In this document: in pieces, positions 21,340-33,321 of the stretch
Numbering within the stretch: the first letter of the stretch is position 1
How the letters are laid out: every line of letters begins with the position of its first letter
NCBI GenBank assembly: GCA_934047225.1
Contig: OW203987.1
Location: 30,337,501 to 30,401,500 of the forward strand
Source of the DNA: Ypsolopha sequella
Lineage: Eukaryota > Arthropoda > Insecta > Lepidoptera > Ypsolophidae
Direction: 5' to 3'
DNA length: 64,000 bases
Translations under genes and position numbers: made by a program
The notes under the pieces: generated by a model
What the model saw: only the letters and a program-made list of their open reading frames with translations
Told to the model about the DNA's origin: nothing
Databases searched by the model: none

Positions 21340-21710
21340 GGCCCTTCCGCTATTTACATACGGGGAGGGCTGAGATTTTGTCGAATCATGACAAAAGAAA
21401 AACTTATATAATAGGGATAAAATCTGAAACGAGAAGATCCGTCGGAGATAGAAAGAGACCGACATAGCCTGCCGAATCAGTAAGTTGAAGTAGCATGATG
21501 ACCTATGGGGCCTAAAGGCATGAGAATGGAGACCACGTACAGCAAAGCGTATCGTAAGCCGACCTCGTGCCCACTGGACTGACGACCTGGAGGACGTTGC
21601 AGGTAGCGGCTGGATGAAAAGAACGAAAGATCGCCAAGAGTGACACAATCTTGGAAAGGCCTTTGTCCAGCAGTGGACGAACACAGGCTCATGGATGGAT
21701 GGATATATAG
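21340..21710 (+). mobile_element. RTE-type LINE 3' end fragment
   Basis: The segment near 21600-21700 reads, with breaks, as the terminal part of a non-LTR ORF2 (WMKRTKDRQE-like, then GKAFVQQWTNTG) and ends in an ATGGATGGATGG tail. I know this form from lepidopteran RTE-like retrotransposons. A related end lies at 35480-35815. Confidence 0.6.
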
Positions 21711-22326
21711 GTATTATACTATGTAATTAGTGTTTTTCACCGTTACTGTCGAAATTCGGAGTAAAAGTTTTGAAAACCTAGCCTACCCAGATATATATTT
21801 CACTTGCTAGTGATACAACTTGCTGTGGTCGAGGATCGGGTGAAATGACACAAATCGAAAAGCAGCTACGTTTTCGGTGCATGAAAGTTATATTTGCAGC
21901 GATGACCATTTACCTAGCCGCCTGACGTGGTGACTGAAGATAGCCTTCCTCCCTGTAGTGTTGCTTAACTATCGATAGACCATGTAATCTCAAAATTGAT
22001 ATTCTAGTTTCGATACTATCGAAGTATCGAAAACAAAAGATAGTTTTTCAAATTAAAGTATATACAATGTTCAGTTGTATCGATGTTATTGCTACTTTAC
22101 TATTTAGAATATTGACGTTTTTAAATTACATAAAGCATTTAAAGCTATCAGTCGTATTGCTAAAATACTATCGATGTATCAATAGCACTATGTGTCATCG
22201 ATTTATGTCTTGTTCGAGGAGCATATTCTATAAAACTCGTTTTTCAACCACCATACCATTTTATACTTCAGGGTACTTTGAGCACTATTTAGTGATGGGT
22301 AGCTCATTACGAATTCCAGATCAAAA

Positions 22327-22933
22327 TTAACCCTAGAAGCCCAATCTACGTCGTTTTGACGTACTCTCCGAAGCATATTCGGTATATCTCTCGCACGCGT
22401 GCTTAGATCGCTGTGACATTCCGAGCCAACACAGCACGACCCAGGAACTACATAACTGCAGACGGGTGTATCGCCTCGGTAAGTGCCGCCATTCTGCTGT
22501 AATCGAAATGTTGAACGTCATTATGACGTATGTTTGAGCTTTGTGCAACTTTTGCACTTTGTTGAAGTTTTTAGTATTGTGCATGTTTTATAGAAATATT
22601 ACGTGTGTCAATTGGTACCTTTGGCGCAGAATTTGCTAAAAAGTCCGTATAATTTGACACTAGTAGGGACAATAAGGTCAAACAAGAGAGAAATTCCAGA
22701 AGAACTCAAAAACTCACGTTCTTGCCGTGAGGGTTCTTTAAGGTCCGTTTACTTAAAAAAATAGTTTAAATTAAAATACCTTTTTGTAAATTTCTTGCGT
22801 TTTATTTAAGTAAGTATATTGTGTTAACCATAAATCATACAAAAATCTCGTAATTATAAATTATATTAGTTACCTTTAAAGCTATTTAACATATGCACGT
22901 CATTTTGACGTATGATTGGGCTTCTAGGGTTAA
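22327..22933. mobile_element. piggyBac-like miniature element, 599 bp
   Basis: TTAA at 22327-22330 and 22930-22933 flanks termini CCCTAGAAGCCCAATC and its exact reverse complement. The CCCTAGAA start equals that of canonical piggyBac. Subterminal palindromes ACGTCGTTTTGACGT (about 22348-22362), ACGTCATTATGACGT (22515-22529) and ACGTCATTTTGACGT (22897-22911) may be transposase binding sites. No transposase frame is present. Confidence 0.85.
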
Positions 22934-24838
22934 GGAATTTTGAAGGGTTTTTGAAGTCCAAGAAACTCAATAATTCCATTTTATGTTCTGGAATTTGTGT
23001 CATTCTTTATTATTATTATATGTATATTTATCATATCTCGGGACTATGTAATCAAGACGGGAGGCGTGCGTGGGGCCCAAGCCAACACGTAGAAGCCCTT
23101 TAGACAATTTAATCCAAATATGATGTGACGCCAACCGACGATTATTCCTGTACGCACTGTAGGAGTGTACCCAAGGACAACCCCTAGTATGTGTAGGACT
23201 ATTGTAAGGAATGAAAACCAAGGAAACCATTTTAAATAATAAAAGTTTCCATGGCGCGTATTCCAGTCTGGATTCGAACCTCGGAATAATGATCAGCGAC
23301 CCAAAAAACTCCCTAAAGCACATTTCTGCAACAAAATATTAATTTTGAATTTTCATCGAAAACTGGCATGAATTATATAATGGAATAAGGACTTCTTCAA
23401 TTTTGACCTCGGATTCGAGATCAGAGACCCAAAAACTCCTAGATAGAGCCGAATTCCGAGGCGAAATAATAACGTTGTATTTTTTTTATGCCAGCATCTT
23501 TTTGTTACACTTTAGAGGGGTTCAAACCCCCCGCCCAAATTTTCTTGGGAGTCTAGGGAACTAAAAAAATGAATTTTATCAAATCATGTAAATCGCTACT
23601 ATTTGGGGCATTTTGAGGGGTCAAACCCCCTTAACTTTCTCATTTTCAAAGGTAATGCAGAGGTCAATGATGATAAATACTCCAAGGGGTCCAGGAAACA
23701 CGTGAAAAAAGTGACTTTTGAAATAGGTGCTGTTTCACTACTTTTCCACATTTAACAATTTTTCCGGCTTAAAATAAAATAAAATAAAATTATAATAATT
23801 AAGTTGGTCGTTAATTACTTCCTAAATAATTATTGGTAGTTTTCAGATTATTTTCTATACGTGTGCTAAAAGACCTACCTATAAACGAATTCAAATTTTG
23901 AAATCAATTGGAAGTGTCCATAGGTTTCCATGGTGAGAAAACTTGTACGAAATTGATTATTATAAAGTACGTAGTTATATTCTGTGAAAAAGTGAATTTA
24001 ATCTTTGAGTTAGAAGCCTATCAAGGGTATCATTTAGGGTCCAAGCTAAAGGGTCTTGACTGACGGAAAGACGGACCTTTAAAGAATCCGTTTTTTTATT
24101 ATAAGGTACAGAAACTTGAAAATATAGAAATCGTTAAAAACCATCAGTTGTTTCATAAATTTTGGTCGAGTACGTCTTTTACATTTATATGAAAGAGCAG
24201 AATCTTATTATCGCAATTTTAGGATTTGTTCCCTATCAAAAGTAGTTCGTATGAAAGAGTACTATCGCCAGTATTTCTACAACATCATCAACGTGTTGAC
24301 ACACAGTACAAACATGTAAAAGATCAATATCATCAATAATATTATGTACTTCAAGTAAATACTCCACGTCTGCACCAGGCATGTATGTAGTGATGTGCGA
24401 GTACAAATTGAACATTCCTTAACCAGTAACAACGGTTGGCTAAGAGAAAATCACGTAGTTAGGCATAATGACTCACTATCAGCTTCAAGTAGACCTGAGC
24501 ACGCAAACCCGGGGCTTTAACCTGTGTTGATAGCTTTCATTATAACGTCAACGGGGTGGGTGCGTCATGGATTTAGATCTGTTTTACTGGACTTTATAGT
24601 GAAGTCTATTAGTTTTAGTACGTCTGTAATTAATTGCATTTATTTATTTTTGTTGCGATTTAGGGTGTGTTTGTAGTTTCAGACCGCGTTAGTTAAGAAA
24701 GAAATTCAGCATAGAACATGAAAAATGGCAGACTTTTGTGGATTCGTTTGAAGGACTCTACTCAAATGAAAAAAAAAAATCGCTGATCTTTTATTAAGTG
24801 AATTTATAGAATTGAATGAGACTTGAGGATAAATTCAT
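22934..24838. other. Intergenic, low-complexity and faint repeats
   Basis: I see no gene. The stretch 23490-23720 contains two similar GGGGTTCAAACCCCC / GGGGTCAAACCCCC hairpins in related surroundings, and 23768-23790 is an (AAATA)n run. The 107-codon minus-strand frame at 23000-23323 has no recognisable family. Confidence 0.5.
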
Positions 24839-25011
24839 GATTTATATAAACACGGCTCACCTCAATACGTGTTATGATCGGGAAAGCCGACCAGTTTCAG
24901 CAGATTTAGACTGCCTTCATCTGGGCGAGTATAGACGTTTACGTGACGACGTTACGCCTCACTTTCCCGATCATAACACGTATTGAGGTGAGCCGTTTTT
25001 TTATATAAATC
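24839..25011. repeat. Foldback with 48-50-bp arms, 75-bp loop
   Basis: The left arm 24839-24886 and right arm 24962-25011 are inverted copies centred on CGGCTCACCTCAATACGTGT, differing mainly in an A/T run. The loop is a unique GC-richer sequence. It could be a foldback or miniature element; the flanks show no clear target duplication. Family A begins immediately after it. Confidence 0.85.
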
Positions 25012-25350
25012 AAGTGAATTTATATTAAAAAAATTAAGATTTATACTTTTGTCTAAAAAAAATATATTTCAAATATTTTTTTTTGTTTCTAAGTTTTACT
25101 TAAAAGAATGCGGTTAAAGAATCGACCATATTTTTTGTTCATAAATTATACAAATATGAAATGCAATTACCAAAATTAAATAACTTTGTGCCTATTTACA
25201 ATTTCATTATTAGTTAAAAACCTCGAATCTGTTGTTTCGCTGCCTGATCATTAGTACTCGTATTACCCGTCTTAGAAAAATAACTCAACGAGCCAACTAA
25301 TAATCGCAAACTTGCTAGCCAATGCCACACCCTTAAGAGGGTATGCTAAT
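25010..25350 (-). repeat. Dispersed repeat family A, copy 2
   Basis: It is co-linear with 54370-54780: the AAGATTTATACTTTTGTC region, GCGGTTAAAGA, GTTGTTTCGCTGC, TGATCATTAGTA, and an end near CCCTTAAGAGGG. It is more diverged than the other two copies. Confidence 0.65.
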
Positions 25351-25751
25351 TTTACTTTTGTCACTGTCACTCCAAGCGAAAAATCGCGCAGTGCGAGAGG
25401 CGGATTCAGGGCAAAAGGGAAAAAAGTTGGTTTTATATTTTATTAAAAAAACTAAAATAGCTAGTAACATTTTAAATATTGAATCTTTAGATGTCGTTAA
25501 AACACACCTTATAAAATATGTTTGAGTTCTGTATATGGTTCCTATTCGTCGAACGAGGAGAAAAAGTGCTTTTGAAGACCTCATTTCAACAAATTATTTC
25601 TAGCGAGGAAAATTTATCCAAACATGTTTTCCAATTGCAAAACCCTAGATTATATAGTCAAATTGCATATACCAGAAACTGAAAATAATTTTCCGTGTAT
25701 TTTATGAAATACACAGAAAAGAAACACCCGTATTTTTTTCGCATATTGCCT

Positions 25752-26000
25752 TAAGGTGGCCGAGTGGTAGAGTACTCCGCCTGCTAACCCAGAGGTCATG
25801 AGTTCAGTCCCCGCGCGGTGCACATTGATTCAGAAGGCACGTTGAGCTGTTGGTCCATTTGTGCCTGAAGTACGGTGACATATTCTTACCACCTTTTACG
25901 TTTGAGACGTAATAATCGTCAATGAAAAGTGGGTGTACCAAGTGTGGTCTGTAACTTTCATTTAAAAGTTCACACTTAGGAACACCTCACTATGTACATG
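25752..26000 (+). mobile_element. SINE family 1, most complete copy
   Basis: The tRNA-like head at 25753-25823 has box A GGTGGCCGAGTGGTAGAG and box-B-like GAGTTCAGTCCCC. Next come CACGTTGAGCTGTTGGTCC, TTTGTGCCTGAAGTACGGTG, ACGTAATAATCGTCAATG, AAAAGTGGGTGTACC and a GTTCACACTTAGGAACACCT end. This defines the order of the other family 1 copies in the window. Confidence 0.75.
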
Positions 26001-26639
26001 ACAAACATTTGGTTTGTTGAAACAAAACTGTTACGGATTCTGTGTCAGTCTTCTTATTTTTATCCCTAAACTTTTTCCTCTGCTCTTCCCTGTCACCCTT
26101 TAGCTCCTTTTTTAGGTTCCGTACCTCGTAGTGAATAAACGGAACCCTACCAGTATTGTGTGGTGGTACGGAATTCTTTGTGCATGAGTCCCACTCACAC
26201 TTGGCCGTTTTTTTTTTGTCTTCTTCATTCTTTCTCATCACCCCAAACCCCAACACTCCTTTTTTCAACCCATTCCCTTATCATTTCCCTTTCAGTTTCA
26301 TAAAAGACATTTGACATTGGTTCGACACCTAAAGGGCTCTATCCACCAGTCCCCCACCATCCAGCTTGTCTACCCAATCTATGATAGGATCTGTCATGAA
26401 ATTTTCAGCCCATATTTTTAAATAATTATTATAGAATTGCATCAAATGTCGTGAAAAATAAAAGTTTAGTTTGATGTAATGATAGCAAAGTAATTTATTT
26501 AAAAATATTTTGGAATTTAACTTTTTTCGGTAACTAAAACTCGGATAAGTTAACTTGAGGCTCGCGTGGAATCTCACTTCCTTTTCCTGCACAATATGGT
26601 TTTATTGCCATCTCGCTTAATTCCTGTTACATCATTCGA

Positions 26640-27540
26640 GCAAGGCTTATTAGGGTTCCGCAGTCAACAACAAGGTTCCCCTTATAGTTTCGCCACGTCC
26701 GTCTGTCTGTCTGTCCACGGAGAGACTATTAGTACTACAAAACTGTAATTTGGCATGGGTATAATACATATTTTTCACGCCGATAAAGTGGTACAGTAAA
26801 ATTTTGAAAAAGATTTTTTTAGGGTACCTTCCACACACGTAAAGTGGGGATGATGTTTTTTTTCTCGTCTATCCCCTAGTGTAGAGTGTTGTTGGATAGG
26901 TAATTTAAATTATTATTATTAGTATTGGGGTTTGAGAAAAACATTTTTCGATCCAGGGTTCCGTTTACGAAATATTAAGCTTAAAAGTGTACATTTTTGT
27001 TAGAGTCAATTATCCCCCCCTCTGCCAGCGAAATAGTTGTCTATTCCCTAGTGTGGGGTGTCGTTGGATAGGTAATTTAAAAATATTGGGGGTGTGAAAT
27101 GACAATATTTCGATACAGGGTTTCGATTGCGAAATATTAAACTTAAAAGTGTTAATTTTTGTAGAGTCAAGTATCCTCCCCCCCTCTGCCAGCGAAATAG
27201 TTGTATTTGGAGACGTGAAAAAAATCACGGCAGTAGAATACATAACGAAATTAAAAGGAAAACTATCACAGCTAAGTAGGTTTTACAAGTTAACGAGTTC
27301 AGATCGCGCCAAACTTTTAGTCCCATCTAAACACGGGGTGGTTCGCATCAGCAGGAACAAAATGTATGGGTCGTTCTTGGGAAGAGCAATTTCCGAGCGT
27401 ACTAGAAGTTTTGCGCGATCTGTATTAGTCGACAAACTTATAAAATGTACTTGGAGAAGAAGTCCGCATATTATGCAGGCAACTACGCAACCCTACACTG
27501 CGCGTGGCCCGACACGCACTTGGCCGGTTTTTTTTTGATT
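26640..27540 (+). repeat. Repeat family C, long copy
   Basis: It begins with (GTCT)n near 26700 and AGAGACTATTAGTACTA, then two tandem versions of a CCCCTAGTGT... GGATAGGTAATTTAAA block (about 26870 and 27045), a region open in several frames, and the end CACGCACTTGGCCGG followed by T's. The match to 56340-56965 is close. Frames at 27149-27538 (+) and 27010-27243 (-) have counterparts in that copy but no recognisable protein family. Isolated ends of the same family (CGAGTCNGACTCGCACTTGA type) occur near 7370, 10365, 26200, 40285, 47670, 56940 and 57390. Confidence 0.65.
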
Positions 27541-28070
27541 ATCCTTGCAAAATAAAGGTAATGACAGCTTGTAAAGATATTTTAATCCAGAACTTTATAG
27601 CCATCCTTTAGATCCACCAAAACTATGACATAAATTAAAAATATACTTACGACACAAAATGAGAAAAACTTTTCTGCAAAAATAGTTTTATTTAAAGTAG
27701 AGCTCCTTTTTTTAGAATATCTAACTTTTTGGCCACTATTTTACGATTTAAAGCGTTATAATTTTCGTTTCTGATTTTAATTTTTTCGGTGAGAGCCCGC
27801 CAGCATCCTAAATTCCTCTTCTAGCAACGTGGAGTTAATTTCCGGTCTCGAAACGAATTGCGAGAACGGACAGTTTAACTCTTGGACCAGGTTTTTAATA
27901 AAGCAAGCTGGTACCCAGTTAATGTGTAAAGTGAAATAAAGAGGAAGAAATATCGAATTTAAAATGGAGGTCTTGACGACATGGACGATATAGAAAAGCA
28001 GGTCATGAGGGAGTTAGTTTTATTTATTATAAGTGATGTGTATCACTTACTTACTAGTACTTCGACTGCA

Positions 28071-28433
28071 TTTGTTTGGTCGGTGGTCGCTGGTTCATAT
28101 CCCTTTGTTTGGTCGGTGGTCACTGGTTCATATCCCTTTGTTTGGTCGGTGGTCGCTGGTTCATATCCCTTTGTTTGGTCGGTGGTCGCTGGTTCATATC
28201 CCTTTGTTTGGTAGGTGCTCGCTGGTTCATATCCCTTTGTTTCGTCGGTGGTCGCTGGTTTATATTCCTTTGTTTGATCGGTAGGCGTTGGTTTATATCC
28301 CTTTGTTTGGTTGGTGGTCACTGGTTCATATCCTTTTGTTTGGTCGGTTGTCGTTGGTTCATATCCCTTTGTTTGGTCGGCTGTTGTTGGTTCATATCCC
28401 TTTGTTTGGTCAGTGGTCGCTGGTTCATATCCC
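28071..28433 (+). repeat. 33-bp minisatellite, 11 copies, grown from SINE box B
   Basis: The unit is TTTGTTTGGTCGGTGGTC followed by GCTGGTTCATATCCC; 11 x 33 = 363 bp exactly. The last unit runs straight into CGTGGGAGCACATTTGTGTT, which continues as SINE family 1 (compare GGTTCAAATCCCGTAGGGGC at 45142-45161). GGTTCATATCC is the degenerate box B. Long open frames on both strands (for example 28043-28516 minus, 28076-28462 plus) arise because 33 is a multiple of 3. Confidence 0.9.
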
Positions 28434-28620
28434 GTGGGAGCACATTTGTGTTCGATTTGTAGGTCCATATCCATGTGTTTGCCCGAAGAAAGGTAAAAGG
28501 GCTCACCACCCACCATACTGGGACGTAATAATCGTCGGTGAAAAGAGTGTTTATGAGTTTACGAGTTTGGGCAGTAACTTGCATTTTACAGTAAATACGG
28601 TTGCTCGCACAATAGCGTTC
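28434..28620 (+). mobile_element. SINE family 1 remainder after the box B array
   Basis: GTTTGCCCGAAG, GCTCACCACCCACCATACT, GGGACGTAATAATCGTCGG and TGAAAAGAGTGT match the family 1 body, followed by a diverged end. Confidence 0.7.
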
Positions 28621-28639
28621 ATGTAACGTTATTGGCGAA

Positions 28640-29023
28640 GACGTATAGTGGATGTTGAGATGATGTTGCAGACGTATAGTGGATGTTGAGATGATGTTGC
28701 AGACGTATAGTGGATGTTAAGATGATGTTGCAGACGTATAGTGGATGTTGAGATGATGTTGCAGACGTATAGTGGGTGTTAAGATGCTCTTTCAGACGTA
28801 TAGTGGATGTTACGATGATGTTGCAGATGTTATAGTGGATGTTGAGATGATGTTGCAGCGATATAGTGGATGTTGAGATGATGTTGCAGACGTATAGTGG
28901 ATGTTGAGATGATGTTGCAGACGTATATTGGATGTTGAGATGATGTTGCAGACGTATAGTGTATGTTGAGATGATGATGCAGACGTATAGTGAATGTTGA
29001 GATGATGTTGCAGACGTATAGTG
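28640..29023. repeat. 31-bp minisatellite, about 12 copies
   Basis: The unit is GACGTATAGTGGATG followed by TTGAGATGATGTTGCA. Units differ by scattered substitutions and small indels, so it is older than the 40-bp array. It begins about 20 bp after the SINE 1 end. It encodes nothing. Confidence 0.9.
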
Positions 29024-29216
29024 CCGGAAACTGGTGATAACTTTTACTATGGAAATCGCGAAAAAAAAATCAGCTAGCCCATAGAAAAGTTACATACCTA
29101 CATAGTTAACACCTATAATATGATGTTTTTTTCAATGCAAATGCTCGTAAAGGCCCACGTTTTATGCATCAAAACCGAACAGAAAGTCGATTATTTTGCG
29201 CTAGGGCTTTATTATA

Positions 29217-31316
29217 TTAGATCGTTCAATAAGTCCCGAGACTAACTTTGAGATGGCGCATATATTAAAAACTCTTTTGATTTTTAGAAAGTACTGGCCA
29301 TCTAATGAGACGTGTCAACATTTTTTGAAAATTGAACAATAAAATATTGAGTTACAGAAATTTATTTTATTTTATTTATTTTATTTTATTTTGAAAAACA
29401 AACAGTCTTACAAGAAAATACAAACAGTGAAATAATAAGTAGACTTATTATAGACAGATAGTTTTTCCAAAATTATCACACAGTATATCTTTATAAAAAA
29501 TACCGAAACGTTAACAGTTAAAGATTAACAGACTTATTAGTTTAATAGACTTATGAACTTAAACTTATGAACTTAAAAGAACAGAACATTTTCAAGAAGT
29601 ACGTTATTATGTAACTTGATATTAAACATGAAATAGTAAAGGCACAATCGTGAGTCTGTAACTCGAGTTTTTGGTTGGGTTAACTATGACGGAAGAAACC
29701 TAAACATTAAACAGATTATTATAGACAAAAAATTGGTTCTCGAAAACTATTACATAGTGTGCTATATATAAAATAAAATTACGAGACATTAACAGTGAAA
29801 GCACTTACTGATGAAGTATTATTAACTTAAGAGAACAAAACAATTTCAAGAACAAAATTTAAAAAAATTACCTTATTGTTAAACACGAGATATTAGGGGC
29901 ACAATGGTGCTACAAAAAGAGGTACATGTTATTTAAATTTATATAAATACTGACGCACCAAATGAGACGCACAATAGTAAGTTATTATATTAAGAACGAA
30001 CTTTTAACAGAAATAGGTATGACTATTTATTTAATTATGATTTGGTTATAACAAATACAAGTAACGAAAGAGAAAAGCAGTTAAAGATTAATTACGGGAA
30101 TATTTCAGTGGTTTTCCTTTTGAACACATTTAAAGACATTGAAAAATTTTTTGACATTGAAAATTTAAGTGACGATACTTTTGTAATTTCGAAAACAGTG
30201 GAAAAAAACGAGTTTCATGCGTTGACAAAACATTGTTTTTAATGGGAAAAAACACGGTTTAAGCACAACAGTGGCCTATAAAGGGTTATTCGGAATCTGT
30301 TCCGTCTAAACCAACCATTTGTCGGTGGTATGCCGATTTCAAACGCTGTCATATGGACACAAATGATGGTGAATGCTCTGATCGTCCAAATGAAGCAGTG
30401 ACTCAACAAAATATCAACCAAACCAAGTCCTGAAACTCGTGAAAGAAGATCGGAAGCTGAAAGTACGCGCGATAGTTGAGATAGTGAAGATTTCAACTGG
30501 TAGTGTTTTCAGTATTTTACACAAAAATTAGGTCATGAAAAAGCTTTTTCCCAAATGGGTGCCGCGTTTGCTAACAATTGCTCAAAAGCAACAACGTATC
30601 AATGATTCAGAGCGCTGTTTGGCACTGTTTAACAGAAATAAAAAGGATTTTTTACGCCGGTATGTGACAATGGACGAAACATGGATTCACCATTTCACTC
30701 CGGAATCCAATCGGCAGTCATCAGAGTGGAGAGCAGCCGGTGAAAGCCACCCAAGGCGGCCCAAGACACAAAAATCTGCCAGCAAGATAATGGCCTCTAT
30801 ATTCTAGGATGCGCATGGAATACTCTTCATCAACTACCTTGATAAGGGGAAAAATATAAATAGCGAATATTACATGGGATTATTAGATCTATTAAAGTAC
30901 GAAATCGCAGAAAAAACGGCCTCAAGTTAAGAAAAAAGTGTTCTTTCACCCGGATAATGCGCCGTATCACAAGTCCACGATAACGATGGCCAAACTAAAG
31001 AAATTGGGCTACCAATTACTACCCCATCCACCTAATTCTCCAGATTTGGTCCCCAGCGATTAATGGCTGTTTTCAGACCTAAAACAAATGCTCCAGGTTG
31101 AAAAATTTTACTCAAATGGTGAAGTAATCGCAGCAACGGAGGCTTATTTTGAAGGCAAAGATAAATCGTTCTTCACATATCAAATGGAAAAGTTAAAAAA
31201 GCGTTGGAGGGACTGTGTCGCAGTTGAAGAAGACTAAGTTGATGAATAAAAAACAATTTTATCAAAAAAGCTTTGTTTTAGTATTTAGTATCGGTACTTA
31301 TTGAACCGAGTGTTAT
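29217..31316 (+). mobile_element. Mariner element, ~2.1 kb with internal insertion
   Basis: The left end TTAGATCGTTCAATAAGTCC and the right end (reversed) CGGTTCAATAAGTACCGA are related inverted repeats; TA lies at each boundary. A mariner is usually about 1.3 kb. The excess is at about 29365-30190, which begins with a (TTTTA)n tract and shows internal duplication, so it is probably a second insertion, perhaps a reversed retroposon with its tail first. Confidence 0.8.
30190..31237 (+). pseudogene. Mariner transposase, frameshifted
   Basis: Reading with frame changes gives, in order, EKNEFHALTKHCF, a PTICRWYADFKR region, NEAVTQQNI, KKLFPKWVPRLLT, NRNKKDFLRRYVTMDETWIH (first catalytic Asp in TMDETW), NAPYHKST with the preceding HPDNA (second Asp), and PHPPNSPDLVPSD (third Asp). 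This is the D,D34D set of mariner transposases. Several stops and frame breaks make it inactive. Confidence 0.85.
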
Positions 31317-31569
31317 GTATTTTTTTTATTTAGTTACAATGGTTGGCTAACCTGCAACCTTTCCTGTGTACCATATTTTATACTTTTTTTTCCACTGTTT
31401 AACGGCTCTGGATACAGTCCTTTTGAGCCAATCAAAATTTAAAGTTCACAAGATTATATTTGTTTTATTTCCTCACACTATGCATTGAAAAATGTAGTAT
31501 GATACACGGGCGAAAAGGAATAAATTACGAGGACTATTTAAAACACGAGCGTAGCGAGTATAAACTACT

Positions 31570-33310
31570 ATTAAAAACACATGCCATTCATTACTCATAC
31601 ATAATGCATAAGATTGATGCATAAGATTTTAGTCTACGTAGTAGGTAGGTATTTTTTTACGTAAACTTATTTATGGTAAGTACATATTTAAAGTCCGTAA
31701 AATTATTTAAATTTACCCAAAACAAAAACCTCCTTCCGCACTCCACCTTGTCCCTTAATAGACTTTTAAATGATGGACAAGTGCGACCTTAACACGCACC
31801 CCATGGGTTCCGTACAGCAATATCTATGAAAATGTTTTTTGTAAGTTATGTAAGTAGATATCATAATAAAAATCGGTTGGGGGTTCCGTATCATTCTAAT
31901 CAGCAATATATTTATGAACACAGCCTTATATACACAGCACACACATATTAGTGATGGTATTTTACTTCTAATTTATATTTATACTGTTTTTATTATTTTA
32001 CGTTTTTATTAAATGTGTCAACTTCTCTATTGCATTTCAAATAGTCTGTGATATCTCAGGCCTGACAGAAAAACAGCGCGTTGTGATTTTTTTATTCCAA
32101 TGCCTATGCTGAGTCAGACCTTTTCACTGCTTCAATAAACGAAACTGTATTGCAAATATCTTATATTTATAGGACATTTGTATTTCTAATAATGTGTATA
32201 TTTATTATTTTTTTCTTTTTAATTTTCCTTTTCATGTGTGTTTGCTTATTGTTTTATTTGTTTGCAGCGAATAAATAGCATCTTATTTTAATTCATATAA
32301 GAATTAAATAGAATTGTAAAAAAAGTCACAAATTTAAGATTGCATTGATTTCGTAGCATTCGTATGATGTATCAGTTTCAACTTTGTATTTCTCATAGGG
32401 CCTGAGTCTTGTTCAGTTGTCCTGAGTTGAGTTCCGTTTTTTCATTTTGAGGTACAGAATCCTGAAAATTGGTTTGTGAAGTAGTATTTCTACTTAAAAT
32501 AAATAAAATTTACATTTTACAAGTATTGTTTGTTTAAAAGTAGAAACTAATGATTTCCGGATTCCCTGATTTTTGCTATGTGATCATCCTTATATAAAGT
32601 TCAAAATATTAGGTTAAAGAAAAGTTGAAGAATTGGTTTTTTAACTAAGACCCTAAAAGTGTTTCCCATTTGGACCTACTTTCATATTCACGACTCCAGC
32701 GAGCGGCTGCGTCTTGACAGATACACGGTTTCCATTTCAACAGGTAGACGAGTCAACAGAATAAAACTCTGGAAGGAGCTTCTATTTGTTTTGCCATTAA
32801 AGGGTTCCAAATGCTTTTACTCGTACGGCCCCTGTATTTGCATGTTTTTGCTACCTTAAGCTACTTTTGTCTGAAAAGAAAAATAATCTCGAGCAAGTGT
32901 CGAGTCAACTTTGGCAATGACTTGAGTGTGGAGACGTATGGAGTTTTTTATGCGAAGGCCAAGTTGTGGGATCGTCACAAAATTAAATATAAAAAGCAGC
33001 AGGTTGTGTCGATGATACAACCGTTTATTATATAAGCGGATATTTCTTGCCGTGTGGCTATCATGTTTAGCTTTACGAAAGCATTCATTTTTAGTCTCGG
33101 GTTTGTCAAAATGATCACCATATAAATATAGTGCGTTTGTTTGCAGGCATCTTTGGGATGTGCTGGTTGATAATTGGAGTCCATCATAAAAATTAAAATA
33201 ATCTAGCATTACATTAAAGTTTTCTATAAGTCCTTAGCGAGACTCTGAGGTTTAAATATACGCTACAAACACAGCTAAACCATCTAATAATTATTTTATG
33301 TTAGGCCATC
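31570..33310. other. Intergenic, no supported feature
   Basis: AT-rich sequence with no recognisable gene or complete repeat. Short open frames at 32659-33209 on both strands have no family resemblance. Confidence 0.5.
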
Positions 33311-33321
33311 CGAGTTGACTG

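Larger units (their letters stand above)
29125..31560 (-). repeat. Repeat family G copy split by a mariner
   Basis: 29125-29214 and 31320-31560 together are the reverse complement of 8872-9250. The break falls in the T/A-rich stretch and is filled by the mariner at 29217-31316. Confidence 0.75.

Noticed and set aside
28043..28516. 157-codon minus-strand frame with GYEPATTDQTK repeats and plus-strand frames over the same array
   Set aside because: The 33-bp period is divisible by 3, so several frames stay open; the array derives from a SINE head and is not a gene.
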